Positions 12,501 to 21,506 of a stretch of 64,000 nt of DNA are shown in pieces (the first letter of the stretch is position 1; each line of letters starts with the position of its first letter). The stretch is from Tenrec ecaudatus. Lineage: Eukaryota; Chordata; Mammalia; Afrosoricida; Tenrecidae. A program made the translations under genes and the position numbers. The notes under the pieces were generated by a model, which saw nothing but the letters and a program-made list of their open reading frames with translations, did not search any database and was not told where the DNA came from. The stretch spans positions 87,386,063-87,450,062 of the forward strand of contig NC_134545.1 of NCBI RefSeq assembly GCF_050624435.1, written 5' to 3'.

Positions 12501-15500
12501 GACGAGGCTTCTTGCCCTCCCCCAGCTCCTCTCTGGTCTCTCCTAGTCTTACTGCCGGTCCTCATGGAACGACTGGAGAAACTGCACTTCATGAAGGTGA
12601 GTAGCATATCCTTCCTGCGCCCTCACCTGTGTCAGGGAGCGCCTGACCCTGCTGTCATGTGCTCACTCCATCGCCCCTTCACCTTGCTCAAGCCTAGTCT
12701 ACACCAGGCCCCAGGCCACCTGTTTTAGATGCTGCAGCGGCCTTGCTGACCTTGTGTGCAGAGAGCGAGGCCAGCAGGTTTCCCTGCCACTCCCCTCTGC
12801 AGGGCTAAGCGATCCTGCTGAGGGGGAGGGGGGGTCCTCTCACTGAATGGCTGGCCGACGGGTGGCAGGGGGTGGGTGACCTTAGCTAGGGCCATGCCAT
12901 GTGGGTCTCTTCTGTTTGTTCTCTGCAGAAAGTCAAGGCGCTGCATGCCCCGTTGCAGGTCGTGCTGTGTGGGTGCTTGTGAGTATAACCTGCTTGGTGG
13001 CTCGGGTCCTGACCTGGCTGGGGGACCCCGGGACTCCCATTAGGTGTTCTTGTGGAGCACATGTTGGAGAGCCACTCGCCCCTCTGCCTGAAGTTAAAAG
13101 TGGCCGCTCTCAGGCTAGGAGGGGGGAGTCCCTCTAGAGAACTGTACCCTGGCTTTTTGGAAGGTGAGACACCCTACACCAGTTACTCTGAAAAGTAAGG
13201 TACTCGGGGTACCTGCCCATGTTGGGGTCTGCCTTTGGACTTTCAGTGTGGAGGGACAAGAATGCAGAGACTCGGCTTTGGCGGGGCTGTAACGTGCCCC
13301 AGGAAGTCTTGCCTGCATTCTGAGACGTCTGCCCGCTGGCTGGGCATGACCCCGCATCATGCACGTTCTGCACAACCTGGGAGCGGATGACAACCGCCAT
13401 GAGCTACTGGGGGTAGTTTCGAACTGCCGACCTTGCGGATCACAGCCCACCCGGTAACCACCACGCCACCTGGACTCCTCCCTAGAGTTACGTAGACTAT
13501 TAAAGCTAGTTGCTTTTGGGCTGATTCCGACTCCTGGTAACCCCATATCTGTCAGGCTAGGTTGGTGCTCCCTGTGTTTTCAAGGGCGGAGTTTTTGGGA
13601 ATGGGGTTGCCAGGCCTTTCTGTTGCGCCATCTCTGGGTAGACTTTAACCTTGAACCTCTTTCGATTAGCGGCCAAGCACGTGAACCGTTTGTACCACCC
13701 AGGGAGCCCGAGTATACTGTCATCATCCCCTTTTAGGAAAGAGGAAACCTTTTAGGAAAGATGGCTGGTAACTGCTGGAGCTCCATTTGCCCCATAGCTG
13801 CCTTGAACGTCATGCGAATGGAGTGGTTCCTCGGGGCTCTTTGTGTACATGCCATTGGCTACTCCCGGGGACACTTGGATGTGGGTGCTGCTGCTTCCTG
13901 CTGTTGGCTGAGCACTCAGTCGCTCAAAACCACACAGCTCCTGGGTGGCAAAAATGGGATGCCAAGCCAGGCCTGCTGGGTTCTCAAACGTCATCGTTGT
14001 CAGGCCTTGTTTCTTAAAATATGGTCCTGGACCAGCAGCAGCATCTGAGGACGTAGAATTGGAGAGTCTCCAGCCCTTCCCTGGATCCACTGAGCCCACC
14101 TCCACATTTCAACAAGCCCTTTGAGTTCTGTGAGGAGCTCTGCCCTCTCCCGGGCACCCCTAGCCCAGGGGTTGGGATGGTCTCAATGGTATTGGGTTGG
14201 GTTGGGTTGGGTTTTGTCTGATGGATAAAGGAGCAGGGCCTTGGGCTCCCTGCCTCTCCCTCCTTGCCCACACATCAGGCCCTGTGGCTGTGACTGGTCG
14301 GCTGCCTGCATCCCTCGCGACCTCATTGTCTCTCTCTTCTGCTCAGATCACCTCCCCCCACCCCAGCTGGTTGGGGAGCAGGAGAGAGAGCTGGAGGGTG
14401 AGGACAGGTCTGTGGGAAGAGACCCCTAACGCTTTTGATTTCTCTTTCCTTTACAGCCTCATCTTCATGGTGCCCGTGGCGTGCGGACTCTTCCCACAGA
14501 CATGGTACCCGCTGCTCACTCCTCGCTTTGCTTTACTGCTTGCCCGTCCTGCCGACGCCCCCTGACCTGCCTGCTGCCCTGAAGGAGGGAAGCGGGGTGG
14601 GGACTGCAAGGGCAGCATTTACCCAAGGGCAGGTGCCCATTGGCCTGAGCGCTGGGTCTCTTTACCGCGAATGCATGGCAAACCGAACCAGACCTTCTCG
14701 GGGTGGGAGAAGCCAGGAGGAGGGGTGAGGTCTCGCTCTCCCTGCTGTGTAGGGACTCCTTTGGGAGAAGGTGAGGGAACCGCGGGCTTCCCCTGACGGC
14801 TGGGCCACTGGGAGGTCTTTGGTTGGGTCTGGCTTTAGCCTGGTTCAAGGTTGCAAGAGCATGGACTCCTCCCATCTCCCCTTTTCTGGAAGGTCCTGGA
14901 GGGGACATGGAGAGCAGGGGGATGATGGGGAAGGGAAAGGAAGCAGGTTGGGAGCAGGTGCCAGGAGACCAGGTGTGGCATGGATACATACAGGGAAGAT
15001 GCTGGCCTCGCAGTGGGCAGTGCCCATAGAATCGATTCCCGCTCATCGCCAACCGGGCAAGACTGAGTAGAGCTGCCCCGGGGTGTCTGAGGCTGCAAAT
15101 CTTTACGGAAGCAGCCTGCCACATCTGTCTTCCTGCTCCTGGGGCTGCCGGTGAGGTCATACCACAGACGCTTGGGTGGGCAGCGGAGTGCTTTAACCAG
15201 TGTGCCACCGGCGCCCCTTTCCCTTCATTTGGTCCTCCTGGGCCAAGTCCCCTGTGTGGCAGAGCGCTGACATGTCGCACGTGGGCATGTGGGGAACCCA
15301 AGGAACCTCAGCTCCAGGGAGGTGAAATCCACCCCAGTGTGGGGTACAGAAGCCACTAAGGTTTCTGGCCAGAAGCCCACGGAGATGGGGGAGAGGGAGG
15401 GGCTTCTCAAGCTGGCATTGGTGGCGGGCTGCGTTTCAGGAAGCATTGTGCTCACTGCCCTCTCCTTTCTTTTCAGCCGACTGCCTGTTTCTTTTCTGGA

Positions 15501-15576
15501 ACCTGAGCTGCAAGACACCATCAGGGCCACCTATGGAGACCGCGTGGCTCATGTCTACTTCAACAAGGGTCTCTAG
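6428..15576 (+). CDS. SFXN2: Sideroflexin-2, complete coding region in 11 exons
   Basis: SFXN2 is a multi-pass mitochondrial inner-membrane protein of the sideroflexin (mitochondrial serine/amino-acid transporter) family, tied to one-carbon metabolism and to iron/heme handling. Coding exons: 6428-6588, 6708-6878, 7898-7996, 8432-8507, 9857-9942, 11468-11528, 11896-11962, 12547-12596, 12929-12978, 14457-14504, 15477-15576. They sum to 969 nt, 322 codons plus TAG, equal to the human length as I remember it. Every junction is AG/GT and the phases agree. The sideroflexin HPDTGEK motif is at residues 79-85. Hydrophobic stretches lie near residues 113-130, 147-166, 174-194, 220-250 and 270-284; the protein ends in FNKGL. 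There is no cleavable presequence, as is usual for sideroflexins. The paralogues SFXN1 and SFXN3 are less likely because the N-terminus ([13 protein letters not shown]) matches SFXN2. The gene looks intact; the leader exon is not in view. Confidence 0.97.
6708..6878 (+). CDS. SFXN2: SFXN2 exon 3
   Basis: Acceptor GGTAACAG, donor GTGGGG. It completes Arg54 and encodes residues 55-110 plus two bases of Arg111. It carries the HPDTGEK family signature (residues 79-85) and the glycine-rich [14 protein letters not shown] stretch. The intron before it is only 119 bp. Confidence 0.95.
6973..7131 (+). repeat. AfroSINE, second subfamily
   Basis: GAATCCCTGGGTGGTACAAA head and the AAGTCTGGTGATTGACCTCT centre mark the longer-spacer subfamily also seen at 13505, 21296 and 32781. 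It lies in SFXN2 intron 3. Confidence 0.8.
7133..7262 (-). repeat. MIR SINE
   Basis: ACTATTACCCCGCTTTTCTG and TTGTCCAAGTTCACACAGCC match antisense MIR. SFXN2 intron 3. Confidence 0.65.
7505..7720 (+). repeat. L2 LINE 3' relic
   Basis: CCTGGTGCTAGGTGTTAGGA, CCCTCGGGAAGCTCCCAGTT. SFXN2 intron 3. Confidence 0.5.
7898..7996 (+). CDS. SFXN2: SFXN2 exon 4
   Basis: Acceptor CCGACTGTAG, donor GTAGAC. It encodes the end of Arg111 to the first two bases of Arg144. The segment [20 protein letters not shown] is the first predicted membrane segment, followed by the conserved NRNAASPTS loop. Confidence 0.95.
8010..8345 (+). repeat. L2 LINE 3' relic
   Basis: TTCATTCCTTCATGTCTTCA, CTTTACGTGCCACGCTCATC and TCTCTTGGAGGGTAAGGTCT are L2 3'-end landmarks. 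It begins right after SFXN2 exon 4. Confidence 0.65.
8432..8507 (+). CDS. SFXN2: SFXN2 exon 5
   Basis: Acceptor CTCCACTAG, donor GTACGG. It encodes Arg144 to Lys169, with the Thr/Ala-rich membrane segment [16 protein letters not shown]. The exon closes in phase 0. The following intron contains a SPIN transposon and two AfroSINEs. Confidence 0.95.
8630..9180 (-). mobile_element. SPIN hAT transposon, 551 bp, in SFXN2 intron 5
   Basis: The left end is CTGGTTCTCAACC (one or two bases lost) and the right end GGTTGAGAATCACTG. The duplications are CAATAGAA (8622-8629) and CAATAGAG (9181-9188). It keeps the AT-rich internal part (TTAATTATGTTCAATGTATAAC), antisense to the 44-kb copy. It lies 122 bp past exon 5. 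Confidence 0.87.
9351..9559 (-). repeat. AfroSINE
   Basis: It runs from AAACCACAACCTAACTCC to ATATCACCAGGCTCCTT. It lies in SFXN2 intron 5, close to the SPIN copy. Confidence 0.82.
9612..9777 (-). repeat. AfroSINE, tail truncated
   Basis: It begins at GGCCCTATAGGACAGAGTAG and ends at CTGTACCACCAGGGCGTG. It ends 79 bp before SFXN2 exon 6. Confidence 0.82.
9857..9942 (+). CDS. SFXN2: SFXN2 exon 6
   Basis: Acceptor CCTCTGACAG, donor GTGAGT. It encodes residues 170-197 and two bases of Gln198 ([12 protein letters not shown], then [16 protein letters not shown]). The first residue is Arg where human has Lys as I recall it, a conservative change. Confidence 0.95.
10230..10405 (+). mobile_element. 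CCCCCAATAAAATGA retroposon, short 3' fragment
   Basis: It contains GAGCTGATATCAAGAGCTCAAG and GATAAGAGTTGTATGAGCCC with the CAATAAAATGATT end at about 10384-10395. It lies in SFXN2 intron 6. Confidence 0.7.
10408..10562 (+). mobile_element. CCCCCAATAAAATGA retroposon, second adjacent 3' fragment
   Basis: It ends TATAAGAGTTGTGAGAACCC then CCCAATAAAATGATC and an AAT-rich tail. It follows the previous fragment at once, either a tandem integration into the first tail or a duplication. Confidence 0.65.
10697..10782 (+). repeat. MIR 3' part
   Basis: GATTTAATGAGGTAACATGC and AGCACAATGCCTGGAACATT. SFXN2 intron 6. Confidence 0.6.
11135..11262 (-). repeat. MIR SINE
   Basis: CTATCCCCATTTTTCAGAGG and GAACTGAGGCTTTAGGAGAG are antisense MIR. 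SFXN2 intron 6. Confidence 0.7.
11468..11528 (+). CDS. SFXN2: SFXN2 exon 7
   Basis: Acceptor CTGTGTGTAG, donor GTGAGC. It completes Gln198 and encodes residues 199-218, [20 protein letters not shown], a hydrophilic matrix-side or intermembrane loop. Confidence 0.93.
11896..11962 (+). CDS. SFXN2: SFXN2 exon 8
   Basis: Acceptor TACCTTCAG, donor GTAAGA. It encodes residues 219-240 and the first base of Ile241 ([15 protein letters not shown], then TMAAPGM), the start of a membrane segment. Confidence 0.94.
12185..12340 (+). repeat. L2-like relic
   Basis: CAAGCGTCTGCTATGTGTAG and GGCCATGGTGCTGGGTGCCA. Short and diverged, in SFXN2 intron 8. Confidence 0.4.
12547..12596 (+). CDS. SFXN2: SFXN2 exon 9
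   Basis: Acceptor GTCTCTCCTAG, donor GTGAGT. It completes Ile241 and encodes [16 protein letters not shown] (242-257) in phase 0. Confidence 0.93.
12929..12978 (+). CDS. SFXN2: SFXN2 exon 10
   Basis: Acceptor TTCTCTGCAG, donor GTGAGT. It encodes [16 protein letters not shown] (258-273) and two bases of Phe274. Confidence 0.93.
13402..13479 (-). repeat. AfroSINE, head fragment
   Basis: TTTCGAACTGCCGACCTTGC through CACGCCACCTGGACTCC; only the tRNA-like third remains. Confidence 0.75.
13505..13709 (-). repeat. AfroSINE, second subfamily
   Basis: It has GCTAGTTGCTTTTGGGCTGA, CCAGGCCTTTCTGTTGCGCC and TTGTACCACCCAGGGAGCC. It lies in SFXN2 intron 10. Confidence 0.78.
14189..14214. repeat. (TTGGG)n short tandem repeat
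   Basis: Four to five TTGGG units in SFXN2 intron 10; it resembles no vertebrate telomere (TTAGGG). Confidence 0.85.
14457..14504 (+). CDS. SFXN2: SFXN2 exon 11
   Basis: Acceptor CCTTTACAG. It completes Phe274, encodes [15 protein letters not shown] (275-289) and gives two bases of Cys290. The donor is TG/GTACCC, which matches the splice consensus only at GTA and is the weakest donor of the gene. The join to exon 12 keeps frame and family alignment. Confidence 0.92.
15018..15217 (-). repeat. AfroSINE
   Basis: TGCCCATAGAATCGATTCCC tail, AAATCTTTACGGAAGCAGCC centre, AGTGTGCCACCGGCGCCCC head. It lies in SFXN2 intron 11. Confidence 0.85.
15477..15576 (+). CDS. SFXN2: SFXN2 exon 12 (last coding exon, stop TAG)
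   Basis: Acceptor TTTCTTTTCAG. It completes Cys290 and encodes residues 291-322, ending [12 protein letters not shown] and TAG at 15574. The terminal YFNKGL is the conserved sideroflexin C-terminus; the residues just before it are less conserved. Confidence 0.95.
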
Positions 15577-16902
15577 CTGCCCCGCCCCAGCAAGGACCAG
15601 TCCTCCTCCAACCTCATCAGCTCTTCCCTGGCTGCAGTGCATGCCCGGCCCTCGCACCCTTGCCTCCAAGGCCTGAAGGCCAGAGTGGGTTTGGGGTGGG
15701 TGGGGGGCACACAGACCAAGGCTCCCTACTCCCAACCCCCATTCCCTGGAGACCAGGAGCGCAGAGAAGGTGCTGTTGCCTGCAGGGGCAGACACTCAAG
15801 CTAACCAGTTGGGTGCCTGGAGAGGCCTTTGAGATGCTGGGGTTCCAGCCACAATTGAGGAGAGGCCGCTGGAACCCAGAGAGGTGCTGGTTCTTCCCCC
15901 TTCTCTTACTTTTCCACCCTAGCCAAGCCATGGCATCTTTGACTCCCGCCGTTCCTACCGCGGTCAGAAGGAGGTGAGGCAAAGCGTCTTCCCCTGGCCT
16001 TCTTGTCTCTACCCTGCCCCACTTGCCGCCCCGTTGCCCCCGGTCCGGGGGGTTTCTTTGGGAGTGCTGTCAAACCGGATCCCTCAGGTTCCCAGGAGTC
16101 ACGAGAGCCAGAAAAAGCTGTCTGCCGGGCGGTCGGGCCGGGCCTGCCTTCTGACTACTACTCACTTTGTTCTCCTGCCCTGGGTCTCTTCTGGAGATCT
16201 CGTCTGGGACACTGGAAGTTCTCCCCACTGCCCCCCCCCCATTTCTGCCCCCCCCCCATCTGCTTTAAAAGAGAAACCCACTAGGTGGAATTGAACAGAA
16301 TAGATGTAGGCATACACCTCACACTGTAGTGAGCACAGCTTCCTGGCTGCCTCCCTTCCTCAGCCCACGGGGTCAGACACCAAAGTGAGGCTGGTGTCCG
16401 GCCCAGGGGGGAAATCCACCCGGACCAAAGTGCCTGGAAGGACGCAGGGCACGTAGCAAAGCACAGTCCCCTTCCTTCCCTCCCCCAGCGTGTCTGCCCT
16501 GGCCGGTGTCCCCAGCTCCACAGGGAGTGTTGTGGCTCACCTGGGGTTAACGTGCAGATGAATTTTGGCCGGGAAAGTTTGCTGGCCCTGTTCAGAGGGT
16601 CATCCCTGTGAACTGAATACATTTCTTTCAAGGAGTCCAAGGAATTTCCTGGAGACGAAGTTAAATAATACATCCTGCCTTCAGTTTTGGCCTCGGCCCG
16701 GAGCAGGGGACACCACAGTCAGGGCGGGTCCGTCTGTTGCTTGGGGGTCATTGTTCATTTTCCTAATTTAGGGCGGTGGGAGAGGCCGCTGCTCTTTGCT
16801 GGCAACCAGACGCCTCACAGAATGGGAGTCGAGGTGTGGTAGAACAGGGGTTGAGAGCCTGTCTCTTGAGCGGCCAAATCCAGCTGCTGCCTTTCTCTGG
16901 GG
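15577..16902 (+). other. SFXN2 3' UTR and downstream flank, end not determined
   Basis: GC-rich single-copy-looking sequence follows the stop codon. I see no AATAAA close to the stop. The nearest weak candidate is AAATAAT at 16664-16670, so the poly(A) site is not placed. C-runs lie at 16221-16258. No other gene is seen. Confidence 0.45.
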
Positions 16903-16962
16903 TGCACTGGTTAAGGGCTCCCTGACTTAACGAACCCAAGGTCAGCAGTCCAGCCCACCCCG
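16903..16962 (+). repeat. AfroSINE head fragment
   Basis: TGCACTGGTTAAGGGCTCCC and CAAGGTCAGCAGTCCAGCCC match the tRNA-like head; the remainder is lost. Confidence 0.5.
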
Positions 16963-16993
16963 CAGTCCTGGTCATCAGCTCCTAGAAAGATCC

Positions 16994-17258
16994 CAAACTC
17001 ACTGCCCTCAGATCCATTCCCACGCTGAGCAATAACCCTATAGGACAGGGTAGAACTTCCCCGCTGGGTTTCTGAGCCTGTGACTCTTTACAGGCGTAGA
17101 AAGTCTTGTCTTCATAGCAGTGGGCCTATAGGACACGTAGAACTCCCCCTGGTAGGTTTCTGAGCCTGTGACTCCTGATGGGAGTAGAAAGCCTCGTCTT
17201 GCTCCCTCGGAGTGGCTGGTGGTTTCAAACTGCTGTCCTTACAGTTAGCTGCCCTCAC
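16994..17258 (-). repeat. AfroSINE with internal 88-bp duplication
   Basis: The central block from CCTATAGGACA to the AAAGTCTTGTCTTC region occurs twice, beginning at 17037 and 17125. The duplication makes the copy longer than the other copies here. Confidence 0.82.
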
Positions 17259-17811
17259 TTTACCTTGCTCCCAGCAACAAAACCCAACGAGGCAGTTCGA
17301 CTCCATCACACGGAGTCACTCTGCTGGAGTCATGTGATGGTGCTTCACAACAGCCTGGTTTTATTTGTTGTTGTTGTTTGTGTTTTTAATATCTGGGGGC
17401 TAAGAATGTTTTCCACCTTTTAAAAAGAGTTGTGAAAAGGAAAGGACAAAAAATAAATAAAAGAAAAGGACAAAATGAAGAATACGTGATCATTGAAAAA
17501 AGATCCGGCTCTTTACAGGAAACGTTCCCTCTGCCCCAGAGCAGGCCTTCTTAAGGTTGGCCGTCAGGGTTGCGTGGAGCGTGCGGTGGAGGTGGGGAGC
17601 CTTGTTATAACGGACTGGGGGCTCCACCCTTAGAGTTTCGGGTTCTGTGGCTCTGGGACGGGGTCTGGAGATGGTACTTGTAATCATTTCCCACTGATGC
17701 TGATTCTGTCGGTCTGGCGACGTCCCTGAGAACCACTCAGCTACAGAGAGGGCCGTCTCCCCTGAGACCATGCCATCCTGTTTTTTTCTGACTCCTGCCC
17801 TCCACAGGGAT

Positions 17812-17904
17812 TTCAAGGCTGCTCTGAGGCATCTCTGGGTGGACTTGACCTTTCAGCCTCTCTGTTGGCAGCCAAGGGCATTAGCCACCCGGGGCCTCCT
17901 GATG
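17812..17904 (-). repeat. AfroSINE, second subfamily, fragment
   Basis: GCATCTCTGGGTGGACTTGA and GGCAGCCAAGGGCATTAGCC match the subfamily at 13505-13709. Confidence 0.6.
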
Positions 17905-17944
17905 ACCAGGTATTGGCTGCGACTGGATTTGTCCCTATGTTTTT

Positions 17945-18135
17945 AAAGCATTGGTACATAATGTACACGCCATAGGGTTCATCCTTTTAACGTGTACAAT
18001 TGCATGGTTTTTCATATGGTCGTCAAGCTAGGCACCCATCCCCGCTATTTGGCTCTGGAACATCTTCATCCCTGAAAGATCAAACCCTGTGTCATGAGCA
18101 GTCACTCCGCAGTCCCGCCTCTGAGCCCATCACGA
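17945..18135 (-). repeat. L1 3' end relic
   Basis: TTAACGTGTACAATTGCATG and CCCTGAAAGATCAAACCCTG are antisense mammalian L1 3' UTR. Confidence 0.6.
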
Positions 18136-18199
18136 ACACTCGTCTTTCTGTCACTCTGGAGTGACCGGTCCTGACCCTTCCGAGCAATGACACAAGCAG

Positions 18200-18625
18200 C
18201 CGGTCGCCGCTGTGTCTGACTTCTGCTTGGGTCCAACTCAGCTACAGTGTCAACTCACCTCCGAGGGTTTCTCGCTTGCGTACTTACCCTCCACCAAGCA
18301 TGGCGTCCTTCGCTGGGAATCGGTCCTTCCGGATAACGTGTCCAGGGGAAGTGAGATGTCCTCTCCTCAGCCTTGCTTCGGAGGAGCATTGTGGCCATAC
18401 TTCTGAGACAGATTTGTTCATTCTTCTGGCCGTCCGTGGCATGTTCCCCGTAACTCAGATGTGTCGATTCCGCCTTCCTCTTTCCTTGTCCGGCTTCGTG
18501 TGCTTGTGAGGTGATTGAAAACCCCGTGGCTTGGGTCAGGTGCATCTCACTTCTCAACGCAACACCTTGACTTTTCAACTCTTTTAAGGACATCGTTCAC
18601 AGCAGATTTGCCTAGGTAATTTGTT
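18200..18625 (-). mobile_element. RTE-clade LINE, reverse transcriptase C-terminal region, decayed
   Basis: Minus-strand translation gives LKSQGVALRSEMHLTQA, matching the RTE/BovB motif after the RT core, and then degenerates. The same DNA block (CCATGGCTTGGGTCAGGCGCA on the plus strand) recurs at 23541-23561. Confidence 0.7.
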
Positions 18626-18689
18626 TATTTCTTTTGTCTTTTTCTTCCCCATACGATTTCATGACTGCTGCTTTCGTGGGCATTGGTTA

Positions 18690-18760
18690 TAAAATGAAAA
18701 TATTTTAAAATTATTTTATTGGTGGCTCTTACAGCTCTTCTCGCGATCCATACCTACATC
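18690..18760 (-). mobile_element. CCCCCAATAAAATGA retroposon, 3' fragment within an RTE LINE
   Basis: On the minus strand it reads GGATCGCGAGAAGAGCTGTA, then AGAGCCACCAATAAAATAATTTTAAAA. It interrupts the RTE LINE pieces 18200-18625 and 18755-19330, so it is younger than that LINE. Confidence 0.6.
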
Positions 18761-19330
18761 CTAGAATGAAATTCTTCACAACTTCAACCTTGCTTCCATT
18801 TAGCATGCTATTGCTTATTGGTCTAGTGAGGGGTTTTGCTTTCTTTAAGCTGAGTTGTAACCCACACTGAAGACTGTAGTCTCTGATCTTCATCAATACG
18901 TGCTTCATGTCCTCATCACTTTCATCAAGCAAGGTTGTGTCATCTGCACATTATAGGCTGCTAGCACAGGTGGTTGATCCAGTTGCGATGGTGTGTTCTT
19001 CATATGATGGAGCTTCTGGGATTGTTGCTCAGCATACGGGTTGAGTGACTGGCGAAAGGGCATAACCTTTTCCCATTGTGACCAATGCAGTAGCCCCTTG
19101 TTCTGTTCGAATGACTACATCCTGCTGAACAGAAAGTGCTGTAAGGTTGCTCCATCTTGTGGCACGTACAACTTGATTTTAGCTGGTGTTGGAGCAGAAA
19201 AGCCTGTCTTTGAACTTGCTGCCTTCGGCCCGGAGACTGCCTCCAGCTTCTGCCCATTACCAGTGACAGATAGGAAAATGTCACCCGAGGTAGCCAGAGC
19301 TCGGGAGCAATTCCTCACTGATAGACTCTA
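18755..19330 (-). mobile_element. RTE-clade LINE, RT palm region remnant
   Basis: On the minus strand near 18980-18760 the frame reads LLDESDEDMKHVLMKIRD and GLQLSLKKAK, directly downstream of the RT active-site region in RTE/BovB proteins. DNA to 19330 is the more upstream part. It is continuous with the 18200-18625 fragment apart from one nested insertion. Confidence 0.75.
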
Positions 19331-19652
19331 GTTCTTTTTCCCTTTCAATTGTGTGTGTTTTTTAATAAAAAAGAAAACATACAATTTGCCATTTCAGCCA
19401 TTTCTACGTTGACGGTTCAGTGACATTAAGTACATTCACAATGTTGTGAAACCCTAACCCCAATTTGTCATCACTCCAAATAGAAACCCTGCACCCATTA
19501 AGCAATAACTCTCCACCTCCCCTTCCCCTTAGCACCTTATACTCTCTAACCCACTTTCTCCCTTGGGATTTGCCCATTCCAGGTAGTTCATGTGGGGCCA
19601 TGCAGCGTCCTTCTGTGGCTGGCTTAGTTCACACGCTTTCTTTCCAAACTCA

Positions 19653-19842
19653 GAAACAAAGCTCACTGCGTGGAGTTGACTCTGACTCCCAGTGATCCTA
19701 TATGTAGTTCTACCCTGTGCATTTCTGAGATTGTAACAGGAGTAGAAAGCCTCGTCTTTCTCCCGTGGAGCAGCTGGCAGTTTCAAACTGCTGGCCTCTT
19801 GGTTATCAGCCCAACACGTAACCACTATGCCACCAAGCCTCT
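19653..19842 (-). repeat. AfroSINE
   Basis: AAACAAAGCTCACTGCGTGG tail to CACTATGCCACCAAGCC head. It was inserted into an older L1 3' end. Confidence 0.83.
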
Positions 19843-19934
19843 TCAGTTTACTTCACCAGAGCTTTTTAAGCTTTAACCACATTGTAGTGTGCACTAAAAC
19901 TATTCCATTTTTGTTTGCTTTTACATTTTAATTT

Positions 19935-20042
19935 TTAAAAAGTATTAAAAGGTCATTTTGGTGGGGGCTCTTACAGCTTCTATAACAATCCATACATCCA
20001 TTGTATCAAGCATATGTGTACATGTGTTGTCGTTGTTTTTAT
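19935..20042 (-). mobile_element. CCCCCAATAAAATGA retroposon, partial
   Basis: Minus-strand 3' end (AGAGCCCCCACCAAAATGACC) and the CACATATGCTTGATACAATG block. It lies in an old L1 3' end. Confidence 0.6.
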
Positions 20043-20054
20043 GACATTTACTTT

Positions 20055-20678
20055 TTTTTTTTTTTTTAGGACTAGCCCATAAGGTTTTATTTATTTATTT
20101 ATAAATCATTTTTATTGGGGGCTCATACAACTCTTATCGCAATCCATCCATCCATCCATCCATCCATCCATCCATCCATCCATCCATCGTGTCAAGCACA
20201 TGTAGACATTTGTTGCCATCATTCTTTCTCAAAACATTTTCTTTCTACTTGAGCCCTTGGTATCAGCTCACTTTCCCCTCCCTCCCTCTCTCCCCCTTGA
20301 TAATTTATTATGTATTTTTTCATGTCTTACACTGTCTGATGTCTCCCTTTACCCACTTTTCTGTTGTCCGTCTCCCAGGGAGGGGGTTATATGTAGATCC
20401 TTGTGATAGGTTCTCCCTTTCTCTCCCACCTTCCCTTTACCCTCCTGGTGTGTCTACTCTCATTATTGGTCCTAAGGAGTTTATCTGTCCTGAATTCCCT
20501 GTGTTTTCAGCTCTTTCTTCCCTGTACCAGTGTACATGCTCTGGTCTAGCGGATATGTAAGGTAGAATTGGGATCATGATAGTTTGGGGTGGGGGAGGAA
20601 GCATTAAAGAACTGGAGGAAAGTTGTATGCTTCATCAGTGCTACACTACACTGACTGACTGGCTCGTTCCCTCCCATA
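20055..20678 (-). mobile_element. CCCCCAATAAAATGA retroposon, 624 bp with 12-bp target duplication
   Basis: Perfect duplications GACATTTACTTT lie at 20043-20054 and 20679-20690. The poly(T) start marks minus orientation. It contains the usual landmarks and an expanded CATC array (20140-20187). Its 5' part (GAAGCATTAAAGAACTGGAG) is longer than in most copies. It was inserted into an L1 3' end that resumes at 20691. Confidence 0.85.
20140..20187. repeat. (CATC)n microsatellite
   Basis: About 11-12 units inside the retroposon 20055-20678. Confidence 0.9.
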
Positions 20679-21295
20679 GACATTTACTTTCTATTGGGTC
20701 CTTAACTTGATTGCTTCTTAAGGATTGAGTAATACTTCATTGTATACAGCACATTTTGTTTATCTATGAATGGTAGATGGAGGCACTTGGGTTGCTTCCA
20801 CCTTCAGGCTGTGGTGGGTAATTTTGCAGCGAACATTTGTGTACAAGTATCTGCTTTGAACCCCTGTTTTCAGTTCCTTTGGATATTGGAATTACTGGAC
20901 CATGTGATGATCCTTTGTTTCAATTCCTGAATGCCACACCCCTCAGTGGCTGTACCAGCTGTGTCCCAATGTATCCATACAGCACGGGTTATTTTCCAAG
21001 GGTTGGAGTCTGACCTGTCTTAATGGGTTTGATAGTGCCATCTCATTGTGGTTTTGACTTGAATTTCCCTGGTGACTGATGACATTGAGCATTTTCTCAT
21101 GAGCTTTTTTAGCTACTTGTATATCTTACTTGGAGAACGTCTTTAAACGCTCTTAGAAAATTCTGGTGAGCAAGTGGGGGCTGCAGCGCTTAGAGGCACT
21201 TCCACTTACATCTTGACCCCGTTTTTGTCAAGCTTCTCTGCTTTCTCTGAGTTGGTCCCGTGGGGTGTGAAAGGGAAGGGGTTCGAGTGAAGGAG

Positions 21296-21506
21296 TATGG
21301 GTGGTGCACATGGCTAACATGCTTGGCTGCTAATTTAAAAGCTGGAGGTTCAGGTCTTCCCAGAGGCACCTTGGAAGAAAGGCCTGGCGATGTGTCTCTC
21401 AAATAAACCAAAGACAGCCATTGAAAACCCTGTGGAGCGCAGTGCTATCCTGACAGGGGTAGGGTCTCCAGGAATTGACTTGCTGGCGACTGGTAATTGG
21501 TAGAGT
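21296..21506 (+). repeat. AfroSINE, second subfamily
   Basis: GGCTGCTAATTTAAAAGCTG, GAAGAAAGGCCTGGCGATGT and GCCATTGAAAACCCTGTGGA are diagnostic of this subfamily. Confidence 0.82.

Larger units (their letters stand above)
19331..21170 (-). repeat. L1 3' end, interrupted by SINE and retroposons
   Basis: L1 parts are 19331-19652, about 19843-19934 and 20691-21170 (GACGGTTCAGTGACATTAAG; AGTAATACTTCATTGTATAC; GCATTTTCTCATGAGC). The interruptions are the AfroSINE 19653-19842 and retroposons 19935-20042 and 20055-20678. Confidence 0.7.

Noticed and set aside
14189..14214. Interstitial telomere-like array
   Set aside because: The unit is TTGGG, not TTAGGG, and only four to five copies occur.
14516..15301. 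261-codon minus-strand open frame
   Set aside because: It lies antisense over SFXN2 intron 11 and an AfroSINE, with proline/serine-rich composition and no recognisable domain. It uses GC-rich DNA, so chance is enough.
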